DNA from: Gnomoniopsis sp. IMI 355080
Lineage: Eukaryota > Ascomycota > Sordariomycetes > Diaporthales > Gnomoniaceae
Length of the DNA: 64,000 bases
Assembly (NCBI GenBank): GCA_027946555.1
Contig: JAPEVC010000205.1
Location: forward strand, 1 to 64,000
Direction: 5' to 3'
Part shown: piece by piece, positions 23,701 through 35,416 of the stretch
Position numbering within the stretch: position 1 is the first letter of the stretch
Layout: every line of letters starts with the position of its first letter
The notes under the pieces: generated by a model
Seen by the model: only the letters and a program-made list of their open reading frames with translations
The model's database searches: none
What the model was told of the DNA's origin: nothing
Made by a program: the position numbers and the translations under genes

Positions 23701-26700
23701 GAATCACGGGAAACAGTCAAACCTTGCTCATCTTTTCATTCTCGAAGCCATCTCATGTTTTACCCTTTGCTGCCCGCCTTGTAAATCTTGTCTGTGCCGA
23801 ACTCGTGTCCGCGGAGAAAAACATCGGAACTAACACCTCACCATCAACCACTCTAAACCAGTCTCGTTCGGCAGCGAATCAATTAGCTTCAGCCTCGTGT
23901 CTATGGGCCAAGATGCCAGCGTCTGTTAGCCTCGTATCACATCAAGACAATGACTCTAGGCTTCCCGTATTGCGTGCCAGACGTGCCAGACGTGCCTTAG
24001 TCTCTCCCTTCAAATCCCCCAGTGGGAACGCGCGAATCTAGTTCAGCTAGTCAAACCGGCACATCCTGAACTTCCATGGTGCTAGCAATCTGCCCTAGGG
24101 GCCCAGAGGGCTGGTCAGAGGCTCGTCATGAATTTTTTTTTTGGCATGTCCGGCATTTAGACACGCCTCTAAAGCAGAGCCAATTTCCTGACTCTATGCA
24201 AACAAAGGCAAACACGATGTCTGTTCCCGCCAACATCAGCCCGCGATGGGGTTTTTTTTCCTTCATCAGCACTCCGCCGGTCCACGATGTGTTGCAGACT
24301 CGTCTCTAATAAAAGTAGCAATGCGTGGCCCGAGCCCCTCTCTGGTGTGGCTGAGCGCACGGCTCCTCCCCATCCATCACTTTGGCAGGGCCTCACTCGC
24401 GCTCACTTTTGGTTGTTGCGCCGACGATAGCCTCGCTTCCCATGCGGCCATGGCACCTCACCCACCATCTTTCCACAATCGGATCGGTCGTGCCTTCTTC
24501 GGCGGCAAGAGCGGGTCCATTGACCCAGTGCGGTAGCGATCTTCTGTCGCCAAAAGCCCACTTGGGGGTGGTTGATCAAACTCGTATTTTCCTCGTTTGC
24601 ATTTCCACTTGCCTCACCTGAGACGGGTATATCTTCATTGTTTGAGGTCTGACCATTCCAGTCTAGCTTGCGTTCGTAAAGGAGGGACCCCTGAAAGAAA
24701 ACAGAGCAGAAAAAAAAAACACCCCATGCGCGTTCTCCGGATTGCTGCAACCTCAGACTCTCTGGCAGCTGCGTGACATGTTGGATTTCCGGGTGTGGGA
24801 AGATCTTTTGTCGTTGCAATGCCGTTCTTGTTTTGCATGTGTCTTTCGCATTCCAGGGGATATGAAACGGCCTACATTCCCGAATGGTGTGTGTGTGTGT
24901 TTGTATGTACGTGTGAGTGGCGCTTGACGTCTGGTCAAAGGTAGGGAGAGACATAAGATACCCAGCCAAGTGGCGTAAGGGAGCGCCTGGTGTCAAAGAC
25001 ATTGATGAACGCATACATGTGTACGGATTACAGCATCCTCAAGATGCTTCCTGGGAATTCCTTCGAGGATCACGTCCTCAGTCGATTCGCGACATGGGCA
25101 TCCGTTCGGAGAATACCGACGTCTGAGCAACATGAAAGCCGGCTTTGACGATGCTATACTCTGGCTACTAGGGCCAAATATGATCGTCATATTATGCGTA
25201 CGAATTGTGGGAAGAGAGAGATTATGGAATGCTAGAGGGCGGATCCCTCTCGAGCACCCTACATCTCACAATGGTCGAACACTGGCTCTACTAGCTGACT
25301 GGATGGCATTGCGGCCGCGAGGACGGTGCCAATTTGGTCGGTCGGATGATCGTGCATGCCTTTTTCGCACGACGTTTATTGGAAGCTCGACTCCTGTTTG
25401 GGCGTGTGGTGATTTGTGGGTTCGACATGTAAGCCTTGTGCAGAAAGGCAACCGGTCTTCAATCCTCTTGTCGTTCAGTTGAGAGGGACAAGCGTTATAA
25501 TCTTGAAGTCAAGATGAACTCTCGGGACGCGTGAGAATTGAAGAGGCCCTGCTCCTGCAGTGATTCCCTTCCATCCTGAACTGGATATACCCGAATCTCG
25601 GATGCATCATCACACCTGCTTCTTCTCCCGAATAGAGTCCGTTATAGGGCCAGGCAGCCTGTAGCAACCCAGCTCATCAGGAACTACCACTTCAACAACG
25701 TCCTGAAAGGCCTGGATATCACATATCCTTTTCGGCCGAAAGACAGACACAGGTGCTATGCCTGCGCTGAAGTTCGGGGAGGCACAAGTCGGACGAAACA
25801 AGACAGGTACCTGTCCGCATCTTTCGGGGTGCCTGCAGGCACGGTGCCACCGTTCGCTCATCTCGGGATTGACGCAAGTGTGTATCGAGACAACACCGGC
25901 GCCTTGCCCTCACCTCATCGGTCCCGAGTAGCAAGACGGCGTGGGTAGTGTAGCAGTGGCGTACGCAAAGTAGGATCTGTGGCTGGGGTCCAAGCGGCGG
26001 TCACTTGATGCGTACACTTAAACAAGGGCTACTTGCGTGGAGACGATTGCTGGAAGTTTTCACATCAGTCTACTGGTCTCTGATCATATCGAGAACGTTG
26101 TTAGCCAACCTCGTTCAAGCGTATGAGGAGGATGACTGTACAGTACATGTGCTGAGCGTGTTATCCGCAGCTCGCCTATCGGGGTCTGACTTTGCTGCGA
26201 TCGGGATGGAGAAGCGAAGAGGATGCTAATGTTTATTGAGGAATATGGTACAACGTTTGGCCTTGAAATTCTTTGACGCAGCCTGTCATTTGACGCTGGT
26301 TGCGAAGGCTGAGCCAACGGTGCGGATGTTTACCATTTTGACTGGCCCGTTTGAGGACCTCCACGTGGATCCCAAGCCGATCGTTGGTGCCAGTTCTACG
26401 ATTTCAGGCTACGTGCAGCAAAAAGTCTCAGATGAGAGAAGGACCGGGCACCGGTTGGCTCCCGAGAAAGTCGCCGCATGCATATGCCCGTGGGAACTCG
26501 ATGAAACTCAGTCGACGATGTGTATCGAAGTGGCTTTCCAAGTCGAGAGACCAGTTCTTTGAGGAACTAAGTTTCAAATACTCGATGGCCTCCGAGGAGA
26601 TTCATCGCTTTAGGTATGTGGACAATGTCGACGGTCCTGACGAAGCCAGTCTAGGTTCTCAGACTTCGGACTCGACGATCAGATATTTGACTCCTGACAG

Positions 26701-28473
26701 GTACCAGAAATAGACACGGCGCAATAGATTTGGGAAAGCATCCTTTGGCATTTCGCCTTGGCGTAGTGGCGTCGACCTTGCCATGACGATGTAGCCGCCT
26801 CGCAGACTGCGTCCCTCATGTCCAGCCTTTTGCGAATGCGATATCGGCGAAGACAAAGAATGCCCTATTGTTGCGTGAAGTGGTTCCTGGTTAGCGAATG
26901 AATTCGTAGCCTCCGGGTACTGGCCTTTCTAATGGGATTGCAAAGACTCGCAGGGTCAAGCAACATTGCAAGCGAAATTTAGGAGGACTGTACTGCTACA
27001 CTGGGGAACGTGGTTGACGACTCCACTGGATTAAAAGGAGCAGCAGTGCCTTGGTTGCCCTTAAACCTTTGGCGTTCATATCGGCTGTGTTGTCGCCTCG
27101 ATGGGCAGGGAAGAGGCTCTGCTCTGTGCACTGGCCTCCACCAAGACAGGCTTCTGGGTCTGGCTATTCGTTCACATCGAGGTAGTCGACTTGTTCATGA
27201 GCCGGTCCGGTCTGGATGCAGATACGCAGCGTCAGCCCGTGAACGTGAGGTAGTACTAATCTGATTAAGATACTATGCAGCACATACAAGATAGTCGATA
27301 TGCCTCTGGCACAGTTGTTTCTTCAGGTAGGGTTTCCATAGGTCACGGTTCCACAAACGACATTTTCCTTTCAACACAGATAGTGGGAAGGGAAGGTAAG
27401 TTGCAAGGCCAGTCGCAAGGGTTGCTGTGGACTGCAAAAGGATATCTATGCACGATGCGCAAGTTTTTGCATTGCATATGTAGAACAGTCGCGATCGTGG
27501 CCTCGGACAGGGTTTGCAATGTCCTCCTCAGATTTCACCTGCGTCTGCCCCAAGGCACACCTAATCGTCCTTCGCTTCCAAGAAGACATAATCTTTTATC
27601 TTCGCTTCTATGAGCTCAGGACTATGCCGGCAGCCGATCGCGATCGTGATTGTGATAGTGGACATAGTCCTATGTAGTAAGTAGTAAGTGGTCCCCTCGT
27701 CGCAGGGAGAATCCAGGGATTAAAAGGGGGAGGGGAAGGCTTTGTCAACCAACATCGACATCGACCCGCAGCATCCCCCCCCCCCACACACACAAAAGAG
27801 AGACGGCGACCCTGGCGGACCCTGGCGAACCTGGCATGCTATGTCTTCCCCGCCATGCCTTGTGGTGAGATCTGGGTTCCGAGGTTGCCTTGTGAGGTCA
27901 TATTTCATGTGCAAGGGACAAGCTGTTGTAGGAGCTGTTTCCCCACTGCCTTGTGTGACTCGCACCATATTCTCTCTCCTAGTAAGCCTACAATATAGTG
28001 ATACCTACCCAGTACCACGGTACCGCTCAGCAAAACAGTAGCATTGTCACCTTTTCTGACATGTCAGGTACTAAGTATGTAGGTATTTTGATGCTGTGGG
28101 TGGGCATGGTGGAACAAGACAATACTTTTTCTGAAGAGTTTGAACCTTCTCCTTCCTCCATTAGCTTGAGGTTGCGTGCTCTTTCCTGAAAATTGCTGAG
28201 AGCGGCTGCAGGTACTATGTACTCAAATACAGCGTCACCGCTCCTAACAATGTGCATTGGCCAGGCAAAAAGAAGCCAAGCTCGATGTACCGTATACATT
28301 CCTGAAGCACGAATACAGTGCTGCAACAGAAGCAGTTACAAGGCAAGGGTTCCAAGCTTCGCTTAAGGCTGGGGATCGAGGCTCAACCCTACGAATCACT
28401 CTTGACTGAGGGATGAATTACAGCAAGATGGTCCTTGTGATCGACCTGGTTGTGGGCGCTCCGATGTTGTAAG

Positions 28474-28480
28474 TATAAAA
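28474..28480 (+). promoter_or_regulatory. TATA-like box of FKBP12 gene
   Basis: TATAAAA about 320 bp before the FKBP12 ATG. It is followed by C/A-rich sequence up to about 28690, typical of a fungal 5' leader, so transcription likely starts around 28510-28560. Confidence 0.5.
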
Positions 28481-28697
28481 TGGCGGCTCTCACTTAGATG
28501 CATAGGCTAGTCAAGCCGGACTTCGGGACCCACCAGCTTCTTCAACCAACCGTCAGGTACCTTAACCCCCCACTACGTAAGCCACGACCAAGGTCAACAA
28601 AGTTTCTGTCTTCAACGACGCTCATCCATTTCACAATTCTCCCTTAACACCCACATCCACACAAGAATCACCACAAACTAACACATTCACAAGCAAG

Positions 28698-28783
28698 GTC
28701 AGTCCGCACACGACCCTAGACATCACCTACCCCTCCTCACTAGTGTTGACCTCAATTCTTACTCATCAATTCCTGTTCCGCAG
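28698..28783 (+). other. likely 5' UTR intron of FKBP12 gene
   Basis: Donor GTCAGT at 28698 and acceptor TTCCGCAG ending at 28783, twelve bases before the ATG, with pyrimidine-rich sequence ahead of the acceptor. A leader intron this close to the ATG is common in highly expressed fungal genes. Not proven. Confidence 0.5.
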
Positions 28784-28794
28784 ACACTGCCAAC

Positions 28795-29546
28795 ATGGGC
28801 GTTACCAAGACTACTCACCAGGAGGGCACCGGCCCGCAGGCACAGGCTGGCCAGACCGTGACCATCGAGTACACTGGCTTCCTCAAGGACACCTCTAAGC
28901 CCGACAACAAGGGCAAGCAGTAAGCACTACCTCTCTCTCAGCTTGTTTTCCGGCAGGCCTGGCACTGAATACTAACTGTTGTATTTCAACCGCAAAGGTT
29001 TGACAGCTCCGTTGGCCGTGGCGACTTTGTCACCAAGATCGGTGTTGGTCAGGTCATCAAGGGTAAGTGCTGTTCAATCTTCATGCGCCAACGGTGCAGC
29101 GCTTCCTTTCGGCATGGGTGGAAAAGCTGACCAACACTGTCTCTAGGCTGGGATGAGGGTGTCACCCAGATGAAGGTCGGCGAGAAGGCCACCCTCGACA
29201 TCACTGCGTAGGTGCTTCCGAAGTGTATTTTTGCATCAATAAGAGACCAATAAGACTAACAATGTGCCCTTCTGCAGTGACTACGGCTATGGTGCTCGGT
29301 AAGCTTCTTCCAGTCCATGGGCAGAGTTCCAATATCTGCTAGACGACTCGTCTTCGCCAGTCTTTGCCTAGTTTGTTTGCAAATTGACCAGTTGATGGTA
29401 CTGACGGTTATTCCAGCGGTTTCCCCGGCCACATCCCCGCGAACAGCGACCTCATTTTGTGAGTTCTATGTCGCTCTCGACGCACTCGAGAGAACAGAAC
29501 GGCTAATACGTGACACAGCGACGTTGAGCTCAAGGCAACCTCTTAA
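28795..29546 (+). CDS. fpr1: FKBP12-type peptidyl-prolyl isomerase, 113 aa, 6 exons
   Basis: Exons 28795-28919, 28998-29062, 29147-29207, 29278-29298, 29417-29458, 29519-29546. All five joins keep phase and give 342 nt, a complete small FKBP. It starts MGVTKTTHQEGTGPQAQAG, then VTIEYTGFL, FDSSVGRGDF, VIKGWDEGV, ATLDITADYGYGARGFPG, and ends IFDVELKATS. The hydrophobic pocket residues of FKBP12 (Tyr of EYTG, Phe-Asp of FDSS, Val-Ile of VIKGW, Trp, Tyr of YGAR, Phe of IFDVEL) are all present, so the protein should bind FK506 and rapamycin and catalyse cis-trans prolyl isomerisation in the cytosol. Exon 4 is only 21 nt. Because no exon is longer than 125 nt, simple ORF searches miss the gene completely. 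Confidence 0.96.
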
Positions 29547-31209
29547 GCTTGAGAAAACGCGTGCGAGGGAGATTAGAATTACGCGACCATGGTGGGCTCA
29601 GTAAAGGCATGGTCGCCAGTAGCGCTGGCATGTATGTGAGGCACTCACTAAGTGCTCAAGTAGTCGACAAAGAAAATGTGACTGAGGTTTCATTGCCCGC
29701 GATTCTTCCGGATGACTTGTCGAGTGACTTGAATGTGAATTTCGATCTACCTTTTCGAGACGAAAGCCTTCAAGGTCCAGAAACTGCATCTCGATCAAAA
29801 CACAATGAAAGAATCACTGTCTGTCAACATGATACTTGTAGATCTGCAATGACAACGACTGCGACGAGGTGCGCGTTGGCAGCCCGCGACCCTTTAGTCC
29901 ATCCAACGCATGCAGTCTATCTCGGCCGATGGACTCAGATTCCAGTCAGCACTCACTATACGTGAATACTCCCCATTTAGAAGTCCTACATGAACATAGT
30001 CAAGACGACCGGGAAGCCGGCAGCCGGCATGATCTTGCCCAACAGACCCAAAACGGCTACGTGCGTGTACGGAAATATGTAACTGCGATGGCGAAAGCAG
30101 ACGCTCGTATCTTTTTGTTTCGCCTTGGAGCACCGTGGCACGAAGTGACAAGGTACACATCGCTTTGGGTGAGCTCGCTTCAAGTTTCGGCATGGTTTGC
30201 TTGGGGAGAAATTGCCCATGGTCTTCAATGAAAGCTGAGGAGTACATTTGAAAATAAGAAAACACCTGAGGTCGTCAGGGGCAAGTACCGCCGTGCTGAG
30301 ATCTAGTGCTACGTTTCCTCTGTTGGGAACATTCTCCCCTGGCTTCGGCTAAGCGAGTTTGATATGCCTTTCCGCAGGAACGAGCAGAATAGCGTCCAGA
30401 GACGGATGCCTTGAACGTGGTGAAATTCTATGAATGCTGCGATGGTGCGTTTCTAGATGAGACCTTGCGCCACATGCAATGTGAGCGAACATGAAGGATG
30501 TTGGTGGCGCGAGTTTGAGCAAACGTCATGTAATGCATCTCTTCTAGGAGATGCCCCTCTAATTCATCTGAATGATAACTTGTATGCTACCTGGATATGC
30601 CTTGTGAGAGCAAAATCATTTGGCGTGACTGCCTCCTATTCGATGTCAGGCTGAGAACCAACGATGGTGGTGGATGATTCCATGATCCCGAGTTCTTGGT
30701 AAGCCGTTAATGTATACTAGATACGTCAGGTATAAGTGTGACTTTCAATACTTTACAAATCAGCCAAAGGTGGCCAGTGATCGCTGTGATGCAGATTGGA
30801 CTCAACTATCTTTGCATCTGGACCTTGGGGAACAAGACAAAAGTCTTATGTTCAAGTAGACTGACTCCGTGAATGCTTTCTGTAAAGAGACCATTCCAAT
30901 AAAACACGTTTAGGCACCACCTCAGAGCCTGGAAGTGTCGAAGCTGGAGCCGTTGTTGGTTGCCCCGCAGTCTACCCACGCCCACTAGTGGGGTCAAGAC
31001 TTCCTGCCAGCTCTTGTGGCAAGTACCTCCAACTTCGCAACTGCATCATCATCCGAAACCCTAAGACATCGCAGACAAAACATCCTCCTTCGTTTACAGT
31101 TCCTTGTTTGTTTCCCTTCCGCCCAAAGTTCATTTTCTCCCCCGACGACAAACTGGGGAAGCGAAAGCTATCTATTAACGGGGACTCGCTGCCTCTCCAG
31201 AAAAAGACG
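29547..31209. other. intergenic, no gene seen
   Basis: 3' end of FKBP12 and promoter of uba1. A frame at 29549-29965 (+) and antisense frames at 29894-30265 have no domain and overlap each other. The stretch 30985-31209 is C/A- and pyrimidine-rich and probably is the uba1 leader. Confidence 0.55.
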
Positions 31210-34200
31210 ATGACTGTAAGTTGCTTGCGCCGTCCCAGCTCGTCCACTCTTAGCTATCGCCATCAGCCTGATGCCACTGTCGTCTGCTCCACCAACGGCC
31301 ACTTCGGAGCTCCGAAACTTGTCTGCCAAATACAGCTACCACTAGCTATACAATTCCAACGTTCCATCGAACAGTTACTGACCTAGTCAACCCAATGTTT
31401 GCAGGACTCCCGCCTCCCCGAGGTCGACCTCGTCACTAGGATGCAGGTCGACGAATCTGTCGTTGGCAACAATGACATCGACGAGTCTCTCTACAGCCGA
31501 CAACTCTATGTTCTTGGTCATGAGGCCATGAAGCGCATGGGCGCTTCTCATGTGCTCATCGTTGGGCTCAAGGGCCTAGGTGTCGAGATCGCAAAGAACA
31601 TCGCCCTAGCTGGCGTCAAGAGTCTGACCCTCCACGACCCCGCCCCCGTCGCCATTTCAGACCTCTCTTCCCAGTTTTTCCTGCGTCCAGATGACGTGGG
31701 CAAACGTCGCGATCTGGTCACCGCCCCCCGAGTTGCCGAACTGAACGCCTATACACCTGTCAGCGTGCATGAGGCCTCAAAGTACGTATACCCTTCTGCT
31801 ACGCTGTACGAATACAAGTCACTGACTTTGGTGTACAGTCTCGCCGAAAATCTCTCCCAGCTTGACAAGTACCAAGCCGTCGTTCTCACGGGCGTTCCCC
31901 TGCATGACCAAATCCTCATCGGCGACTATTGCCACTCCAAAGGCATCTACTTCATCACCGCTGACACCTTCGGCTTGTTCGGCAACATCTTCTGTGATTT
32001 TGGCGAAAAGTTCATCTGCATCGACGACACTGGCGAGCAGCCGCTCAGTGGCATCATCGCTGGAATCGACGAGGACGGTCTTGTGTCTGCCTTGGATGAG
32101 ACTCGACACGGTCTAGCTGATGGAGACTACGTCACGTTCACAGAGGTTGAGGGTATGGAGGGCCTTAACGGGTGTGAGCCACGCAAGATTGAAGTAAAGG
32201 GTCCATACACTTTCTCTATTGGAGATGTTTCTGGTCTGGGCCAGTATAAGCGGGGAGGTCTGTTCCAACAAGTCAAGATGCCCAAGGTCATACAGTTCAA
32301 GAGCATCGCGACCGCACTAAAGGATCCTGAGTTTGTCATATCCGATTTTGCCAAGTTTGACCGCCCACAACAATTGCACATCGGATTTCAAGCTCTGCAC
32401 GCCTTCGCACAATCCCACGGCCGCCTGCCGAAGCCGATGAATAAGGTGGACGCCGCTGCATTGGTCGGGGCTGCCCAGGCCTACGCCAAAGAACAGGGGG
32501 TTGACGTGGACATCGACGAGAAGCTGATAACAGAGTTGAGTTACCAGGCTACTGGAGACTTGAACCCCATGGCGGCGTTCTTTGGTGGCCTCACTGCGCA
32601 GGAGGTTCTCAAGGCCGTCTCGGGCAAGTTCCACCCAGTGAAGCAGTGGATGTACTTTGACTCATTGGAGTCCCTCCCCGAGAGCTTCAAGCGAACCGAG
32701 GAACTGTGTGCTCCTGTTGGCAGTCGGTACGATGGTCAAATCGCCGTCTTCGGCAAGGAGTACCAGGAAAAGCTTTCGAACGTGAAGCAATTCTTGGTCG
32801 GCGCAGGCGCTATCGGTTGTGAGATGCTGAAGAACTGGGCCATGATTGGTCTTGGTACTGGCCCGAATGGACAGATCACAGTCACTGATATGGATTCGAT
32901 CGAGAAGAGTAATCTCAATCGTCAATTCTTGTTTCGACCCAAGGACGTGGGCAAGATGAAGAGTGACTGCGCAGCGGAGGCTGTCCAAGTCATGAATCCA
33001 GATTTAGCCGGTCATATTGTGTGCCTCAAGGATCGCGTTAGCCCCGAGACCGAGGAGGTGTTCAACGAGGACTTCTGGTCCAAGCTGGACGGTGTCACCA
33101 ACGCTCTTGATAATGTGGAGGCGAGAACCTACGTCGACCGACGTTGTGTCTTCTTCAAGAAGCCCCTGTTGGAGAGCGGTACACTTGGCACCAAGGGCAA
33201 CACACAGGTGGTTCTGCCAGGCATTACCGAGTCTTACTCGTCTTCTGTGGACCCACCCGAGCAATCTTTCCCCATGTGTACCCTACGAAGCTTCCCCAAC
33301 AAGATCGAGCACACCATTGCATGGGCACGAGAGCTTTTCGAGACTAATTTTGTCAAGCCTGCCGAGACTGCCAACCTGTATCTGTCTCAGCCCAATTATC
33401 TGCAGACCACGCTCAAGCAGGGCGGTGATACAAAGGCGACATTGACGATGCTTCGGGATTTCCTAAAGAACGAGCGGGCCCTGACTTTTGAAGATTGCGT
33501 GAGCTGGGCGCGGATGCTCTTCGAGAAGCAGTACTACAACGCTATTGAGCAGCTATTGTTCAACTTCCCCAAGGATGCCACAACCTCTGGTGGACAGCCA
33601 TTCTGGTCTGGTCCCAAGCGTGCTCCTGATTCTCTGAAGTTTGACATCAACAACGAGACGCACTACCAGTTTCTCATCGCAGCGACCAACCTTCACGCCT
33701 TCAACTACAATATCAATGTACGCGGTAAGGATCGTGCAGCGTACCAGGCGGCGCTGGCCTCTATGATCATTCCAGACTTCTCTCCGGACCCGGGTGTCAA
33801 GATCCAGGCGGATGAGAAGGATCCGGTAAGGCCGAGACTCTGAAACAAATTCATGAAAGGTGACTAATAGACGCAGGACCCAAACGCTCAGTCAAGCGCC
33901 TTTGACGATGAGGCAGAGTTGGAGAAGATTCAATCCGATATACCCGACCCCAAGTCGCTGGCCGGATTCAAGCTCACGCCTGTGGAATTCGAGAAGGACG
34001 ATGACACCAACTACCACATCGATTTCATCACAGCAGCCAGCAATCTGCGCGCGTTGAACTACAAGATCGAGACGGCGGACCGTCACAAGACCAAGTTTAT
34101 TGCTGGCAAGATCATCCCTGCCATTGCTACTACGACTGCTCTTGTCACTGGTCTGGTGGTTCTCGAGCTCTACAAGGTATTGGATGGCAAGACAGACAAG

Positions 34201-34614
34201 GAGCAATACAAGAACGGTTTTATCAACCTGGCGCTGCCTTTCTTCGGATTTGGCGAGCCCATCGGTAGCCCCAAGGTGACATGGAAGGATGGTGATGGCA
34301 AGGAGCACACAATGGACAAGATCTGGGATCGATTCGAGCTCAAGGATATGACGCTGAAGGAGCTGATTGCGGAGTTTGAGAAGCACGGTCTATCGATCAC
34401 CATGTTGTCTTCTGGCGTCAGTCTTTTGTACGCGTCCTTCTTCCCGCCGGCCAAACTTAAGGAACGCTACGACCAAAAGATCACAGCGCTGGCCGAGACC
34501 ATCTCGAAGAAGCCGATCCCTGCACACCAGAAGTATGTTATTTTCGATGTGGTTGTCGAGGATGCGGCCGAGGAGGATGTTGAGGTGCCTTACCTGATGG
34601 TTGCTCGATCCTGA
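31210..34614 (+). CDS. uba1: ubiquitin-activating enzyme E1 (Uba1), 1035 aa, 4 exons
   Basis: Exons 31210-31215, 31405-31781, 31839-33825, 33877-34614; 3108 nt in all, close to yeast Uba1 length. The first exon is only ATGACT; GTAAGT follows at once, and the join gives MTDSRLPEVD. Intron 2 (57 bp, GTACGT...TACAG) is a multiple of three without a stop, so an unspliced reading adds 19 foreign residues after HEAS; removing it gives HEASNLAENLSQLDKYQ, which fits the family. Domains: inactive adenylation half with GLKGLGVEIAKN; first and second catalytic Cys half-domains; active adenylation half with VGAGAIGCEMLKN near residue 449; catalytic Cys608 in PMCTLRSFPNK; C-terminal ubiquitin-fold domain. 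It charges ubiquitin with ATP and passes it to E2 enzymes, in nucleus and cytosol. Essential in yeast. Confidence 0.96.
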
Positions 34615-35416
34615 GACATTGGACCAAGTGAAGTGGTGTTATGTCGGGACTGGGATAAGGAGAGGATGGGATTGTACGGAACCATAGACATGATTCACTT
34701 CATTCGAGGAAGTGTTAGCGATTGCCAGTCTACGTAAATTAGAAGGACAGAATACATTTTGTGTCAAACAAGACCATGGCAACCTACCTCATGGACTAGC
34801 GATACCCATTATACGAATTCCACATTGGTTGGTGATGATCAAAGTCCATCTGTCGCTGACAAGGTACCTAGCTTGGGCGATGACTAAGCGCCGTTACAGC
34901 TAAGGGAGCCGTGCCGAGGGGCCCCGTTGGCGTTGATGTCATGATTAGATGAGCATTTGACAAGCAAGACCATTTTTGAGATGCAGAGATGATTGCACAA
35001 TGAAGTGTTGTTGTCAGCCAACATTGGCCCCGCTGAGCCGAAGACTGAAGAAGACTAACAGGCTTGACAAATATCAGATTTAGTAAAAGTCGCGGGGTGA
35101 GAAATGCTTGGGCAATGATGATAAATTGTGCATAGACGAAACTGGCGCTAGACTATTGATACATAGTATATTCCAGCCTTTCTCAACCAACGACAGCATT
35201 TGACTTCTGGATCGTTTATTTCTCATGATCTCACTCCGGTCTTTGCCTCCTCGTGTTGCAAAGCAGACTCCTACAACCTATACTCTACGGTCCGCAAATC
35301 ATACGCCTTGTTCGTACCGGCAATTCAGCGCTCCGGCAAGGCAATCATTGTCTCCTTTGAACCAGCATTTTCCGAGAGCGCCGTCTACACAACCGGGTTG
35401 CTTCACGCAAAGTAGA
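34615..35416. other. intergenic, no gene seen
   Basis: 3' end of uba1 and promoter of the glutathione-transferase gene, both on +. Only short frames such as 35200-35415, which ends just before the true ATG and shows no domain. Confidence 0.6.

Larger units (their letters stand above)
20557..28794. other. 8.2 kb region without a convincing gene
   Basis: Lies between the divergent msb2-like (-) and FKBP12 (+) genes. The first 0.4-1 kb on the left likely is the msb2 leader and promoter, with a strong purine/pyrimidine bias near 21360-21660. Open frames up to about 200 codons exist on both strands (for example 23517-24041 + and 24403-25014 -), but all have shuffled-looking composition, overlap other frames and show no known motif. 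Small repeats: GCGTT x3 near 21951-21965, CGTGCCAGA at 23973-23996, poly-C near 22098 and 27777. No transposon ends, tRNA boxes or telomere repeats were seen. Confidence 0.45.

Noticed and set aside
23517..24041. 174-codon + frame in the 8.2 kb gap
   Set aside because: No domain, no clear promoter, Ser/Ala-rich chance composition; overlapping frames are equally open.
24403..25014. 203-codon minus frame
   Set aside because: No family feature, runs through a poly-T/poly-A tract and a TG microsatellite; looks random.
29549..29965. 138-codon + frame after FKBP12
   Set aside because: Begins right at the FKBP12 stop region in another phase; no motif.
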